Origin: Actinoplanes palleronii
GTDB lineage: Bacteria > Actinomycetota > Actinomycetes > Mycobacteriales > Micromonosporaceae
Assembly: GCF_016862315.1 (NCBI RefSeq)
Contig: NZ_BOMS01000084.1
Location: forward strand, 1 to 37,378
Reading direction: 5' to 3'
DNA: 37,378 nucleotides
This document shows, in pieces, positions 7,277-15,059 of the stretch. A model generated the notes under the pieces. That model saw only the letters and a list, made by a program, of their open reading frames with translations, searched no databases and was not told where the DNA came from. The position numbers were made by a program, and so were the translations under genes. Numbering within the stretch: the stretch's first letter is position 1; every line of letters begins with the position of its first letter.

Positions 7277-9622
7277 ATGAGTTTCGCAGCGCGCACCCTG
7301 GTCGAGGCCCTGGCCGGCCCGGCCGCGATCGCCGACGAGCACGGCCGGGTCCTGGTCGCCAACGCCCGGTGGCGGCAGTCCGGTCCGGCTGAAGGCGACG
7401 TGCTGACCAGGACCGACCAGGATTGCCCGGCGCACAACCGGCTGCCGGACCTGATCCGGGACATCCGGCCACCGGCGGACGCCGTGCTGACCTGCCGGTG
7501 CGGCCCGGTCCCGGCGACGACGATCCGGGTCAGCGGCCTGGAGAGCACCTGCGGTGCGCAGCGCCGCCTGATCGTCCTCGAGACGGCCACCTCCGGTGTG
7601 TCCCCACAGCAGTTCCTCGCCCTGCTCGGGCACGAGGTGCGCACTCCGGTCACCACCGTCGTCGCCGCGATCGAACTGCTGCGGGCCCAGACCCTGCCGT
7701 CCGACGTCCGGGAGACCGTCGACAGCGTGCATCGGGCAGTGCACGGGCTGCGGCTGCTCACCGACGACCTGCTGGACCTGGCCCGGCTGGAGACCGGAAC
7801 GCTCCTCACCCGGCCCGGACCTGTGACGGTCCGGGACCTCCTGGAGAGCGTCGCCGAGCCGCTTCAGCAACAGACGCGGGAGAAGGGCATCCTGCTGCTC
7901 GCCGCGCGCGAGCCGAGCCTGCCCCCGGTGGTCGAGGGCGACGCCGACCGGCTGCGCCAGGTGCTCGCGGCCGTCGTCGGTAACGCGGTCCGGTACACCG
8001 ACCGGGGCGAGGTGGTCGTCACGGCGCGGGCGGACGGCGGCGGCGCCTACCTGATCGAGGTCTCCGACACCGGGCCGGGGATCGCCGGGGAGGATCAGGA
8101 GCGGATCTTCGAGCCTTTTGTGCAGGCCGGGTTCTCGGCCGCCCGGCGGCACGAGGGCGCCGGCCTGGGCCTGGCGCTGGCCAGGCGGCTCACCCGATGC
8201 CTGGACGGAACCTTGACCGTACGCTCGGAGCCCGGCCACGGATCCTGGTTCACCATCCGGCTGCCGCTGCGCCCGCTGCCGGGACCGGCCGGGCCCGGCG
8301 TCCGGACGCCGATCCGGACCCGGGTCGCCGTCGCCGCGCCCACCCTCCGTTCCGAGGAGGCACTGGCCTGGATGGTCACCGCCGCGGGCGCCGACGCCGT
8401 CCGGGTGAGCCTCGACGAGGTGGTCGCCGGGCGGAGCGGCACCGCCGTCGTGGTGTGGTGCGACGACGCCCACGACCCCACTGCCGACGAACGGGCCGAG
8501 GCGATCCTCGCCGCGGTCGGCGATTCCGGCCTGGCCCTGATGGTCAGTGCCACCGATCCGCGCACCGGGGTGGTGCGCCGGACCGGTGTTCTGAGCGCCC
8601 CGGTGACCCTCGACCGGCTCACCGCCGCGCTCCACCAGCAGCGCACCGGGGTGCGGGGCGGGCCGCTGCCGGTGGTGCCGCTCCCACCGGGACGAATTCT
8701 GCTCGCCGAGGACAACGAGATCAACCGCACCGTGCTGCGCCGCATGATCGGGCTGATGGGAGTCGACTGCGACACCGTCGTGGACGGGGTCGCGGCGGTG
8801 GCGGCGGTGCTCGGCGAGACCCGCTACGACCTCGCGCTGATGGACATGCAGATGCCCGGGTTGGACGGGCTGGAGGCCACCCGGCAGATCCGCGCGGCCG
8901 GGTGCCGGGTGCCGGTCGTCGCCCTGACCGCGACGGCGCTGCCCGAGGACCGGGAGCAGTGCCTGGCCGCCGGGATGGACGGCTACCTCTCGAAGCCGAT
9001 CACCTTGGCCGAACTGCGCCGGGCGTTGCTGCCGTATCTGACGACCCCGGCACCGGCGACCACGCCGCCCGTCCCCACGGACCCGCCCGTCCCCGCAGGC
9101 CCGGTCGTCCCCGCAGGCCCGGTCGTCCCCACGGACCCGGTCGTCCCCACGGACCCGGTCGTCCCCACGGACCCGGTCGTCCCCACGGACCCGGTCGTCC
9201 CCACGGACCCGGTCGTCGCCGCGGGCCCGGTGGAAAACGCCACTCCGGCGGCGCAGCCGGGCCCGCCGGAGGGCAGCGCCCTCTCACTGGTGCAGTTGCA
9301 CGAGCTCGAAGCCCAGCTGGAGGACCGCGAACTGGTGGCCATGACCATCAGCACCTTCCTGGCCGAGCTCAGTGGGCGCCGGCAGGGCATGACGGACGCG
9401 CTCGACACCGGCGAGCACAACCGGCTGGGCGCGATCGCGCACACTCTCAAGTCCTCCAGTGCGCTGCTCGGCGCCGGGCCGCTGGCCGATGCCTGCGCCC
9501 GGGTCGAACGTCTGGCCGCCGCGGCCGTCGACGCCGGTGTCCTGGCCGCCGCGGTGGCCGAGGTCGACCGGGCAGCGGCAGCGGCCGAGATCGCGATGAC
9601 CGTCTACCTCCACGCGGGCTGA
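7277..9622 (+). CDS. Hybrid sensor histidine kinase: PAS-like, HisKA, HATPase, REC, HPt
   Basis: A 781-residue phosphorelay kinase without membrane helices, so it is cytosolic. An N-terminal PAS-like part (about 1-105) precedes the dimerisation helix with phospho-acceptor H119 (LLGHEVRTP). The ATPase domain shows the N box (VVGNAVRYTD), DTGPGIAG and GAGLGLALARR. A degenerate receiver-like stretch (about 345-460) follows, then a true receiver with EDN and the phosphorylation site D523 (LMDMQMPG) and a lysine in YLSKPIT. A proline/valine repeat linker (about 599-652) leads to a C-terminal histidine phosphotransfer domain with H722 (IAHTLKSSS). Phosphate should pass H119 to D523 to H722 and then to an unlinked regulator. 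The ATG has AGGGG upstream. The 10-base gap after the flippase gene suggests an operon. The signal sensed is not evident. Confidence 0.92.
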   Translation: MSFAARTLVEALAGPAAIADEHGRVLVANARWRQSGPAEGDVLTRTDQDCPAHNRLPDLIRDIRPPADAVLTCRCGPVPATTIRVSGLESTCGAQRRLIVLETATSGVSPQQFLALLGHEVRTPVTTVVAAIELLRAQTLPSDVRETVDSVHRAVHGLRLLTDDLLDLARLETGTLLTRPGPVTVRDLLESVAEPLQQQTREKGILLLAAREPSLPPVVEGDADRLRQVLAAVVGNAVRYTDRGEVVVTARADGGGAYLIEVSDTGPGIAGEDQERIFEPFVQAGFSAARRHEGAGLGLALARRLTRCLDGTLTVRSEPGHGSWFTIRLPLRPLPGPAGPGVRTPIRTRVAVAAPTLRSEEALAWMVTAAGADAVRVSLDEVVAGRSGTAVVVWCDDAHDPTADERAEAILAAVGDSGLALMVSATDPRTGVVRRTGVLSAPVTLDRLTAALHQQRTGVRGGPLPVVPLPPGRILLAEDNEINRTVLRRMIGLMGVDCDTVVDGVAAVAAVLGETRYDLALMDMQMPGLDGLEATRQIRAAGCRVPVVALTATALPEDREQCLAAGMDGYLSKPITLAELRRALLPYLTTPAPATTPPVPTDPPVPAGPVVPAGPVVPTDPVVPTDPVVPTDPVVPTDPVVPTDPVVAAGPVENATPAAQPGPPEGSALSLVQLHELEAQLEDRELVAMTISTFLAELSGRRQGMTDALDTGEHNRLGAIAHTLKSSSALLGAGPLADACARVERLAAAAVDAGVLAAAVAEVDRAAAAAEIAMTVYLHAG
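9070..9231 (+). repeat. 18-bp tandem repeat, 9 copies, in the kinase linker
   Basis: Nine head-to-tail 18-base units (consensus cgtccccacggacccggt) encode the hexapeptide VVPTDP or variants such as VVPAGP. Five consecutive central copies are identical. The repeats join the receiver and HPt domains. Because 18 is a multiple of three, copy-number change would lengthen or shorten the linker without breaking the frame. Confidence 0.92.
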
Positions 9623-9757
9623 CCACCCGGAGACCGGACTCCCCGGGCCGTGACGTGCCCGAGCCCGGTCAGCCAGCAGGCGGCATGGCCGGCTCGGGGC
9701 ACCGGACCGCCACCGATCAGGCGCGATGACCGGCCCGGAGCACCTGGCCGAAACCGG

Positions 9758-10309
9758 TCAGACGCGGTGACGGCCGGGATGACGGTAACGCCGCAGCTGC
9801 CCGCCGGCGGCCGGCGCGAAACGGCGCCGGAGCCACAGGCCGGCGATACCGGACAGCGCCAGCGCACCCGCCCAGGGGACCAGGTCCGCGACGCCGATCC
9901 CGGCCGCTCCCGGCGGCACCGCGCCGATCAGCGTACGCAGGTCACCCGCCGGGGTGTGGCCGGTGAGCAGCACACTCGTACCGGCGGCCGCGGCGGCCGT
10001 CACTGCGGTGCTGGCCGAGGTGAGGAGCAGGTCCACCGCACCGGCCGGGTCCGCGGTGACGGAACGCTCGGCCTCCGAACCGACTCGCACCTGCACCGCC
10101 GAGCCGCTCCGGAAGCCGACGGCGGACACCACCAGCCCACGGCCCGCTCCGGCGGACCGCCACGCGACAGTCAAAGCGTCGGCGTCTCCTCCGTAGCCCG
10201 GCCCGTCGGCCCGGGCCGGCATCGGCGCGAGTCCCACGCCGAGCATCGCGGCGGCCAGGGTGAGACCGGCTCTGCGCAGGCCGGATACGGAGGTACGGGC
10301 AACGATCAC
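9758..10309 (-). CDS. Small secreted, membrane-anchored protein of unknown function
   Basis: A 183-residue protein beginning at GTG 10309 (MIVARTSVSGLRRAG). The frame is open further upstream to 10579, but that part is arginine/proline-rich noise and the signal peptide places the start here. Features: a signal peptide (about 1-34) ending in AxA (PARA), an extracellular beta-rich domain of about 110 residues with an Ala/Ser/Thr-rich stretch, and a C-terminal membrane helix (LVPWAGALALSGIAGLWL) followed by an Arg-rich tail. The architecture is that of a small surface protein held by its C-terminus. The family is not recognised. It is alone on its strand between two intergenic stretches; no clear ribosome binding site is seen. 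Confidence 0.6.
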   Translation of the reverse strand: MIVARTSVSGLRRAGLTLAAAMLGVGLAPMPARADGPGYGGDADALTVAWRSAGAGRGLVVSAVGFRSGSAVQVRVGSEAERSVTADPAGAVDLLLTSASTAVTAAAAAGTSVLLTGHTPAGDLRTLIGAVPPGAAGIGVADLVPWAGALALSGIAGLWLRRRFAPAAGGQLRRYRHPGRHRV

Positions 10310-10768
10310 GCTGCGATGGTGCCACGCCTCGGTTGCAGAACCGGTGCCGGAACCCGTCCGCCCGGTAGCTCCGCCGCCCGCCACCCGCCCCGTCCCGCCA
10401 CCCGCCGATCGGGCAGCAACGGGGAGGTGGGGACGGCCCGAGGTTGCGGACCGCCGGGGCGGCGGGGAGGACCGCGTCGTGGTGCTCGGGCGGGCTGGGC
10501 AAGCACCCGTGGTGGTTATGGCGGCCTCGAGACCACGATGAGCGCTCGCCGGCCCCCCGCTCGCCCGGCTGGGCCTCACGGTCGCCTCACGACCGCCAGC
10601 ACCAGCCGGCCGAGGCCCGGGAGGGGATGAGGGGGCGGCCTGAGGACCGCCGGTGGACGGGGTCAGGGGGTGGGCAGGCGCGGGTGCGGGAACTCGGGGG
10701 CGGCCGTTCGTGGACGGGCAGGGGTGGCCGGAACGGAGCCGCGGGAACCGGGATGCCGGGCTCGGGGT
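10310..10768. other. Intergenic stretch with one REP-like hairpin
   Basis: These 459 bases contain no gene I can support; open frames here have poor codon patterns and no recognisable product. The only structure I see is the hairpin at 10565-10609, described separately. The stretch separates two minus-strand genes. Confidence 0.55.
10565..10609. repeat. REP-like palindromic element, copy 1
   Basis: The 8-base arm ccggctgg at 10565-10572 pairs with 10602-10609, and ggtcg at 10580-10584 pairs with cgacc at 10590-10594 across an internal loop. The 17-mer ccggctgggcctcacgg recurs with one change at 11666-11682, on the other side of the methyltransferase gene, and inverted with two changes near 11771. 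Confidence 0.6.
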
Positions 10769-11569
10769 CTACGCCGGGCGGGCGGCGGTCACGATCATGC
10801 GGTGGTGAGCGGCGGTCAGCGGGTGGCCGTCCTCGCCGTGCCCGGCGACCGTGGTGAAGCCGGCCGCGGCGCACCAGTCCCGGATCTCCGGGAAGCCGAA
10901 CAGCCGCTTCAGGAACGTCAGCTTGCGCGCCGCGCCGTCCCGGATCACCGTGCGTTCCACCTCGAACCGGGCGGTCAGCGGATCGAAGTGGTGCCGGTCG
11001 ACGAGCATGTCCCCGTTGTCCAGGGCCGCCGTGATCCGCGACGGCGTCCAGGACGTCAGGAACCGCGCCAGGTTGTCGAGGTCCATCGCGAGCCGGCCGC
11101 CGGGGCGCAGCACCCGCACGATCTCGTCGAGCACCGCCCGGTTCGTGGCGTCGTCGAAATACCCGAACGCCGTCGACCAGTTCACCACCCGGTCGAACCG
11201 CCCGGTCCACCCGGCCGGCAGCGCCCGCATGTCCCCGGCCACGAAGTCCACCGCCGCACCCCGGGCGGCCGCGTCCGACCGGGCCCGGTCCAGGAACACC
11301 TCGGAGAAGTCCAGCCCGGTCACCTCGCACCCGCGCCCGGCCAGCGCGATCGCCAGCGACCCGTGCCCGCAGGCCAGGTCCAGCACGGCCATCCCCGGCT
11401 CCAGCTCGAGCAGCCCCCCGACGAGATCAGCCACCGCGGTCCCGCCCACCGCGGTGGGCACCGGCGGGCCGTGCGTCACCCCAGCCCCTCCCCCCGCTGC
11501 TCCGCCCGCGAAGAAGTGCAGATAGTCGTCGTCATACATGGCCGAGGCATCGAACAAGTCCACTGTCAC
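10769..11569 (-). CDS. Class I SAM-dependent methyltransferase
   Basis: A 266-residue soluble enzyme that should transfer a methyl group from S-adenosylmethionine. Motif I is VLDLACGHGSLAIALA (about 63-78), followed by the acidic ribose-binding end of strand 2 (VTGLDFS), DFVAGDMRALP (motif II region) and FDRVVNWSTAFGYFDD (motif III/IV), then EIVRVLRPGGRLAMDL. The pattern matches the broad Methyltransf_11/25 type acting on small molecules. The substrate cannot be told. The start is GTG 11569; GTG 11563, two codons later, has better spacing from a GAGGGGG sequence and could be the true start. The gene stands alone, bracketed by copies of a REP-like repeat. Confidence 0.85.
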   Translation of the reverse strand: MTVDLFDASAMYDDDYLHFFAGGAAGGGAGVTHGPPVPTAVGGTAVADLVGGLLELEPGMAVLDLACGHGSLAIALAGRGCEVTGLDFSEVFLDRARSDAAARGAAVDFVAGDMRALPAGWTGRFDRVVNWSTAFGYFDDATNRAVLDEIVRVLRPGGRLAMDLDNLARFLTSWTPSRITAALDNGDMLVDRHHFDPLTARFEVERTVIRDGAARKLTFLKRLFGFPEIRDWCAAAGFTTVAGHGEDGHPLTAAHHRMIVTAARPA

Positions 11570-11951
11570 CCCCTCGACGCTAGACCGTCCGGGGCGGCGC
11601 CGGTCCGCGATCCGGCGCGCGCGATGCTCGCGTTCCGGAACGGCGGGCAGCGCGCGTCACCACCCCCGGCTGGTCCTCACGGCCCTTTCGGGCCGTCCTT
11701 AACGGCCACCAGGCCCAGCCCGGCTCGCCGGGTTGGGCGGCAGCGCCCTCATAGAGCTGGATAACGGCCACGAGGACCAGCCGGGGGCGTGACCAGGCGG
11801 CTCAGCGCCGGCGGTGTCCGGCGAGCGCCCATGGTTGCTAAACGGGCCGTGACCCGACGATGGGGCTTTCCGGGAATGCCGGGCTGGACGCGAAGGTCGT
11901 TGTTGCGCTCGGGGTGGGCTTGGGCGGTGGTGGGGGTCATACGATCGGGGT
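11570..11951. other. Intergenic stretch dominated by nested inverted repeats
   Basis: No gene is supported in these 382 bases between two divergently oriented genes. The middle holds the repeat cluster at 11657-11792. The part after 11880 must contain the promoter of the downstream plus-strand gene, but no clear -10/-35 pair is visible. Confidence 0.5.
11657..11792. repeat. Nested REP-like repeat cluster
   Basis: An outer inverted repeat joins 11657-11684 (contains ccccggctggtcctcacgg) with 11765-11792 (contains cgaggaccagccgggg), with about 24 of 27 positions matching. Inside are a 7-bp hairpin at 11679-11696 (acggccc-tttc-gggccgt) and a second at about 11712-11735 (cccagcccggc pairing with gccgggttggg). 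The segment after taacggccac at 11699 is a diverged direct copy of the one at 11762. The cluster could fold as one branched structure. Confidence 0.65.
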
Positions 11952-12923
11952 GTGGCTGGGGTGGTGAGTGGGGGCGGGGCGCCGGCCTTCTGTTATCGGG
12001 TGACCAAGTACGACCCGGCGGATCGGGACGAACGGGGGTCCTACGTCGGCGGCGAGGACGTCGTGAGTGATCACGGGGTGGTCGAGGCGGCCTACCTGGC
12101 CGCGGTCGGTGCGTTCGCGGCGGACAGCGGGGTGACGACACTGTCGGTCCGGGAGCCCGCCGTGGCCGGTCTGGTCAATTTCGGGGTCGAGCCGGCCGTC
12201 GACGGGCACGGGCTGGCCGGGCTGTTCCCGGCGGACCTCGCGGGCTATCACGACGGCGCCGAGATCCCGCTGGCCGTCGGCCTGGAACTGGTGCGGGCGA
12301 TGCTCCGGGACAACGGCGCGTGGTGCCGCCTCGAGGTCGACGGGCGTTTCTCGGTGCACGTCGGCTGGGACCAGTACGTCTACGTCAGCAGCACCTCGGC
12401 CTGTGCCGGCGCCGTCGCGGTCACACACCGGCTCGGGTTGTTCGCCGAGCCGATCCCGGAGTCGCCCTACCTTCCGGAGCCCCCCGAGTCTCCGGTGCGG
12501 GCCGCCGGCGACGCGTTCTGGACGGACGTCGCCGGCCTCGTCGCCGCACGAGGGCCGGTGCTGCTGGAGGAGGGTTTCGTCGGGAACGCCTCGCGCTGGC
12601 ACCGGCTCACCGCCGAGCGGCTCGGCGCCGTCCGGGCCGGGTTGACGCCACGGTCCCGGCTGCTGCTCTGGCCGGACCTGTCCACCGACATCGCGGCGGT
12701 GCTGGCCGCTCTGCCCGCGGACGACAGCACCGTCGAAGTCGTCCGGGAGGACCGGTCCGGGACGATCACCAGCCGGTACGCCGAGGAGGACAGCTGCCCG
12801 GCGCTGCTCGCCGGCGCGCGGGCCGCTGCCGTCCTGTCGCTCTACGCCGACGAGCGGCATCCCCTGATGACCGCGGTGCTGCCGGACCCCGACGGTGTCC
12901 TGCGCGCGCGGTGGGCACCGTGA
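11952..12923 (+). CDS. Conserved actinobacterial-type protein of unknown function
   Basis: A 323-residue soluble protein starting at GTG 11952. Residues about 12-45 (YRVTKYDPADRDERGSYVGGE) resemble the opening of a group of actinobacterial proteins of unknown role that begin YRVTKYDP; some members carry a provisional RNA-binding label, which I cannot confirm from motifs. The second half contains a tryptophan/tyrosine-rich segment (VHVGWDQYVYVSS) and a C-terminal alpha/beta part (RLLLWPDLSTDIAAVLAALP). There is no signal peptide, no membrane helix and no recognisable catalytic motif. Codon usage fits the genome. It is a single gene, with the YCII protein 193 bases downstream on the same strand. 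Confidence 0.7.
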   Translation: MAGVVSGGGAPAFCYRVTKYDPADRDERGSYVGGEDVVSDHGVVEAAYLAAVGAFAADSGVTTLSVREPAVAGLVNFGVEPAVDGHGLAGLFPADLAGYHDGAEIPLAVGLELVRAMLRDNGAWCRLEVDGRFSVHVGWDQYVYVSSTSACAGAVAVTHRLGLFAEPIPESPYLPEPPESPVRAAGDAFWTDVAGLVAARGPVLLEEGFVGNASRWHRLTAERLGAVRAGLTPRSRLLLWPDLSTDIAAVLAALPADDSTVEVVREDRSGTITSRYAEEDSCPALLAGARAAAVLSLYADERHPLMTAVLPDPDGVLRARWAP

Positions 12924-13116
12924 CGACCGGCGAGCCGCACGGAGATCGCGGTGGCTGCGCCGGTCAGCACCTCGCGGCCGAGACCGCGGCGTTGCCGGTG
13001 GTGGGCGATGTGGATCCGGGAGAAATTTCCGGCGTGGTGTCGGATTCGGCGGTGGGCGTTCGTGGGATGGGTTGAGGGGTGGCCGGATCGGGCCGCCGGG
13101 AGTGAGGAGTGATCCG

Positions 13117-13491
13117 ATGACGCGGTACCTGGTCTCGTTCAACGACGGTGCGATGGACCACATCAAGGACGACGAGTGGGAGGACCTGGCCACGTCCTCC
13201 AGGGCGGTGGTGCGGGAGGCCTGGGAGGCCGGGGTGTGGGTCTACGGCGGCGGGCTGCAGCGGCAGCGGGCCAGCGTCGTGGGCACCGACGGGCTGGTCA
13301 CCGACGGGCCCTACCCGGAGACCAAGGAGGTCATCGGCGGGTTCTCGGTCATCGAGGTGGACACCCGCGAGGAGGCCCTCGCGTGGGCTGCCCGGATCGC
13401 GGCGGGGTGCCGGTGCGCGCAGGAGGTCCGGGAGCTGATGCCCGACCCCGAGCACGACAAGATGATCGGCCTGGCTGATCGGCGCAGGTGA
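13117..13491 (+). CDS. YCII/DGPF-domain protein
   Basis: A 124-residue protein of the YCII-related family. The start is ATG 13117, preceded by GAGGAG at about 13104; the open frame continues upstream to 12895 but that part has no protein character. The DGPF-type core is visible as VTDGPYPETKEVIGGFSVIEV, preceded by VYGGGLQ, the usual arrangement of these small ferredoxin-fold proteins. They dimerise and are thought to act on small molecules; they are often found beside sigma factors or transport genes, but here no such partner is adjacent. A cysteine pair (GCRCAQ) lies near the C-terminus. No specific reaction can be assigned. Confidence 0.85.
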   Translation: MTRYLVSFNDGAMDHIKDDEWEDLATSSRAVVREAWEAGVWVYGGGLQRQRASVVGTDGLVTDGPYPETKEVIGGFSVIEVDTREEALAWAARIAAGCRCAQEVRELMPDPEHDKMIGLADRRR

Positions 13492-13719
13492 CGTCCGGAC
13501 ACGGCGACCGGCCGCGTCGACGGCGGCGGGCCAGGGCCGGACCGGCGGGCCGGAGTGGCAGCCAGGGTTCGGGGCCAGGGTGGGGGCGGCGGTCCGGAGC
13601 GGCCGCCCCGCCCCGGATGCCCGCTCAGCGATCGGGAGCCGGGACGACGTCGCGCTGCTCGGCGGGACTGTGCACAGGTCGTACCGAAAAAGGATGATGG
13701 ACCGGAAGCGGTCCGGCGG

Positions 13720-14973
13720 CTACGGGGAATGGGTCCAGAACAGCAGGACGTAGGCGCCGTAGCTCGCCGAGACGACCGCGAGGGTGACCAGGACCGCGAT
13801 CACGGTACGGATGCGGGCGGCGGCCAGGGCGATGGCGATCGGCAGCAGCAGCGGGAACGCCGGTACCAGCAGGCGGCCCTTGGCGTGGTAGTAACCGTGA
13901 CCAAAGATGACCATCGCGATGATCACCAGGGAGAAGACCGCGAGGGGCCAGGCGCGGGCGTCGCCGGAGAGCGCGAAGAACAGGGCGATCGCGGCCACCA
14001 GGACCACGGTGCACATCACGATGGCCAGGTCGCTCTTGCCGAGGAGCACGGTGCGGGCGGTCGACAGCGTGTAGTAGCCGTTGTCGTAGTACATGTTCCA
14101 GGTGTCCTTCTGGACACTGAAATAGCCGTTCAGGGTGCCGAGCCGGTCGCCGACCCAGCCGACGTAGGCGAGGAAGCCGAGCGGGGCGATCACGCCGCCG
14201 AGCCACGGGCGCCAGCTGTCCTGACGGCGGATCACCGCGACCAGCGCGGCCAGGCCGACCGCGGCGACCAGGGCGGCGCCGGTCGGGCGGGTCAGGCCCG
14301 CGAGGCTGCAGAGCAGACCGGCGATCAGCCAGTGCCGGCGCAGCACCGCGAACAACGACCACGCGCAGAGCGCGGTGAACAGGGTCTCGGTGTAGCCCAT
14401 CGACTCGACGATGCCGTGCGGGATGACCGCCCAGACGCCGGCCAGCAGCACGCCGGTGCGGCGGTTGTGCAGGTGCGTCCCGATCGCGAACAGGCCCCAC
14501 GCGGCGGCCAGGCCGGCCACCCAGGCGATCGTGATCGCGGCGACCGTGGCGTCACCGGGGAGGACGTGGTCGAACGTCCAGATCAGACCGGGGTAGAGCG
14601 GGAAGAACGCCAGGTTGCTGGGGAGCGGCGTGCCGTCCGGGCGGAGCGCGAAGGCCGCGTCGTAGCCGCGGCTGATGACCGCGAGGTACCAGCCGCCGTC
14701 CCACCGGGTCAGCTGCTGCCAGAAGTCGCGGTGCAGGTTGTCGGCGGTGAGCCAGAACGCGATCAGGCCGGACGCGCGGAGGACGGCGTAGAGGGCCAGG
14801 GCCGGCCAGGCGGCCAGGAACCCGATCCGCCCGAGCACGGGCGGCGCCGCGACCGGGGCCGCGACCACCTCGTCCACTGTGGTGACCGGCTCGACCGGCG
14901 CTTCACTCCCGGGAGACCGCTGTGCGGGAATCCGGGGTGACCCGGTGATAGTCTCGACATCTTCGGCCGTCAA
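13720..14973 (-). CDS. PIG-V-like integral membrane mannosyltransferase, copy A
   Basis: A 417-residue polytopic membrane protein resembling the GPI mannosyltransferase 2 (PIG-V) family, which uses polyprenyl-phosphate mannose on the outer face of the membrane. Key features: RWDGGWYLAVISRGYD after the first helix (the RWD motif of the family), FFPLYPGL, a VESMGYTETLF loop, GLTRPTGAAL, and a late HAKGRLLVPAFPLLLP motif. About 9-10 membrane helices are apparent. It starts with TTG 14973, supported by GGGAG seven bases upstream on the minus strand. An N-terminal cytosolic extension of about 45 residues contains RIPAQRSPG. The next gene upstream is a clear paralogue (about 60-65 percent identical by eye over long stretches). 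The acceptor is unknown; mannosylation of proteins or glycolipids is inferred from the family. Confidence 0.75.
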   Translation of the reverse strand: MTAEDVETITGSPRIPAQRSPGSEAPVEPVTTVDEVVAAPVAAPPVLGRIGFLAAWPALALYAVLRASGLIAFWLTADNLHRDFWQQLTRWDGGWYLAVISRGYDAAFALRPDGTPLPSNLAFFPLYPGLIWTFDHVLPGDATVAAITIAWVAGLAAAWGLFAIGTHLHNRRTGVLLAGVWAVIPHGIVESMGYTETLFTALCAWSLFAVLRRHWLIAGLLCSLAGLTRPTGAALVAAVGLAALVAVIRRQDSWRPWLGGVIAPLGFLAYVGWVGDRLGTLNGYFSVQKDTWNMYYDNGYYTLSTARTVLLGKSDLAIVMCTVVLVAAIALFFALSGDARAWPLAVFSLVIIAMVIFGHGYYHAKGRLLVPAFPLLLPIAIALAAARIRTVIAVLVTLAVVSASYGAYVLLFWTHSP

Positions 14974-14978
14974 TCTGA

Positions 14979-15013
14979 GCTCCCCGGTGCGACTGCTTGG
15001 CGGTGCCGGGAGC
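14979..15013 (-). promoter_or_regulatory. Leader hairpin covering the ribosome binding site of mannosyltransferase A
   Basis: On the minus strand the leader has gctcccgg (15013-15006) pairing with ccggggagc (14987-14979) with one bulged base. The second arm contains the GGGAG that serves the TTG start at 14973, so folding would hide the ribosome binding site. The same layout occurs before the paralogue at 16271. Confidence 0.5.
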
Positions 15014-15059
15014 TTACTGGACGTCCATTACGCCGGTGGTATCCGAGGGCTACTCATAA

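Noticed and set aside
13700..13720. A small hairpin (ggacc-ggaagc-ggtcc) between convergent genes as terminator
   Set aside because: Only five base pairs and no T-rich tail; too weak to call.
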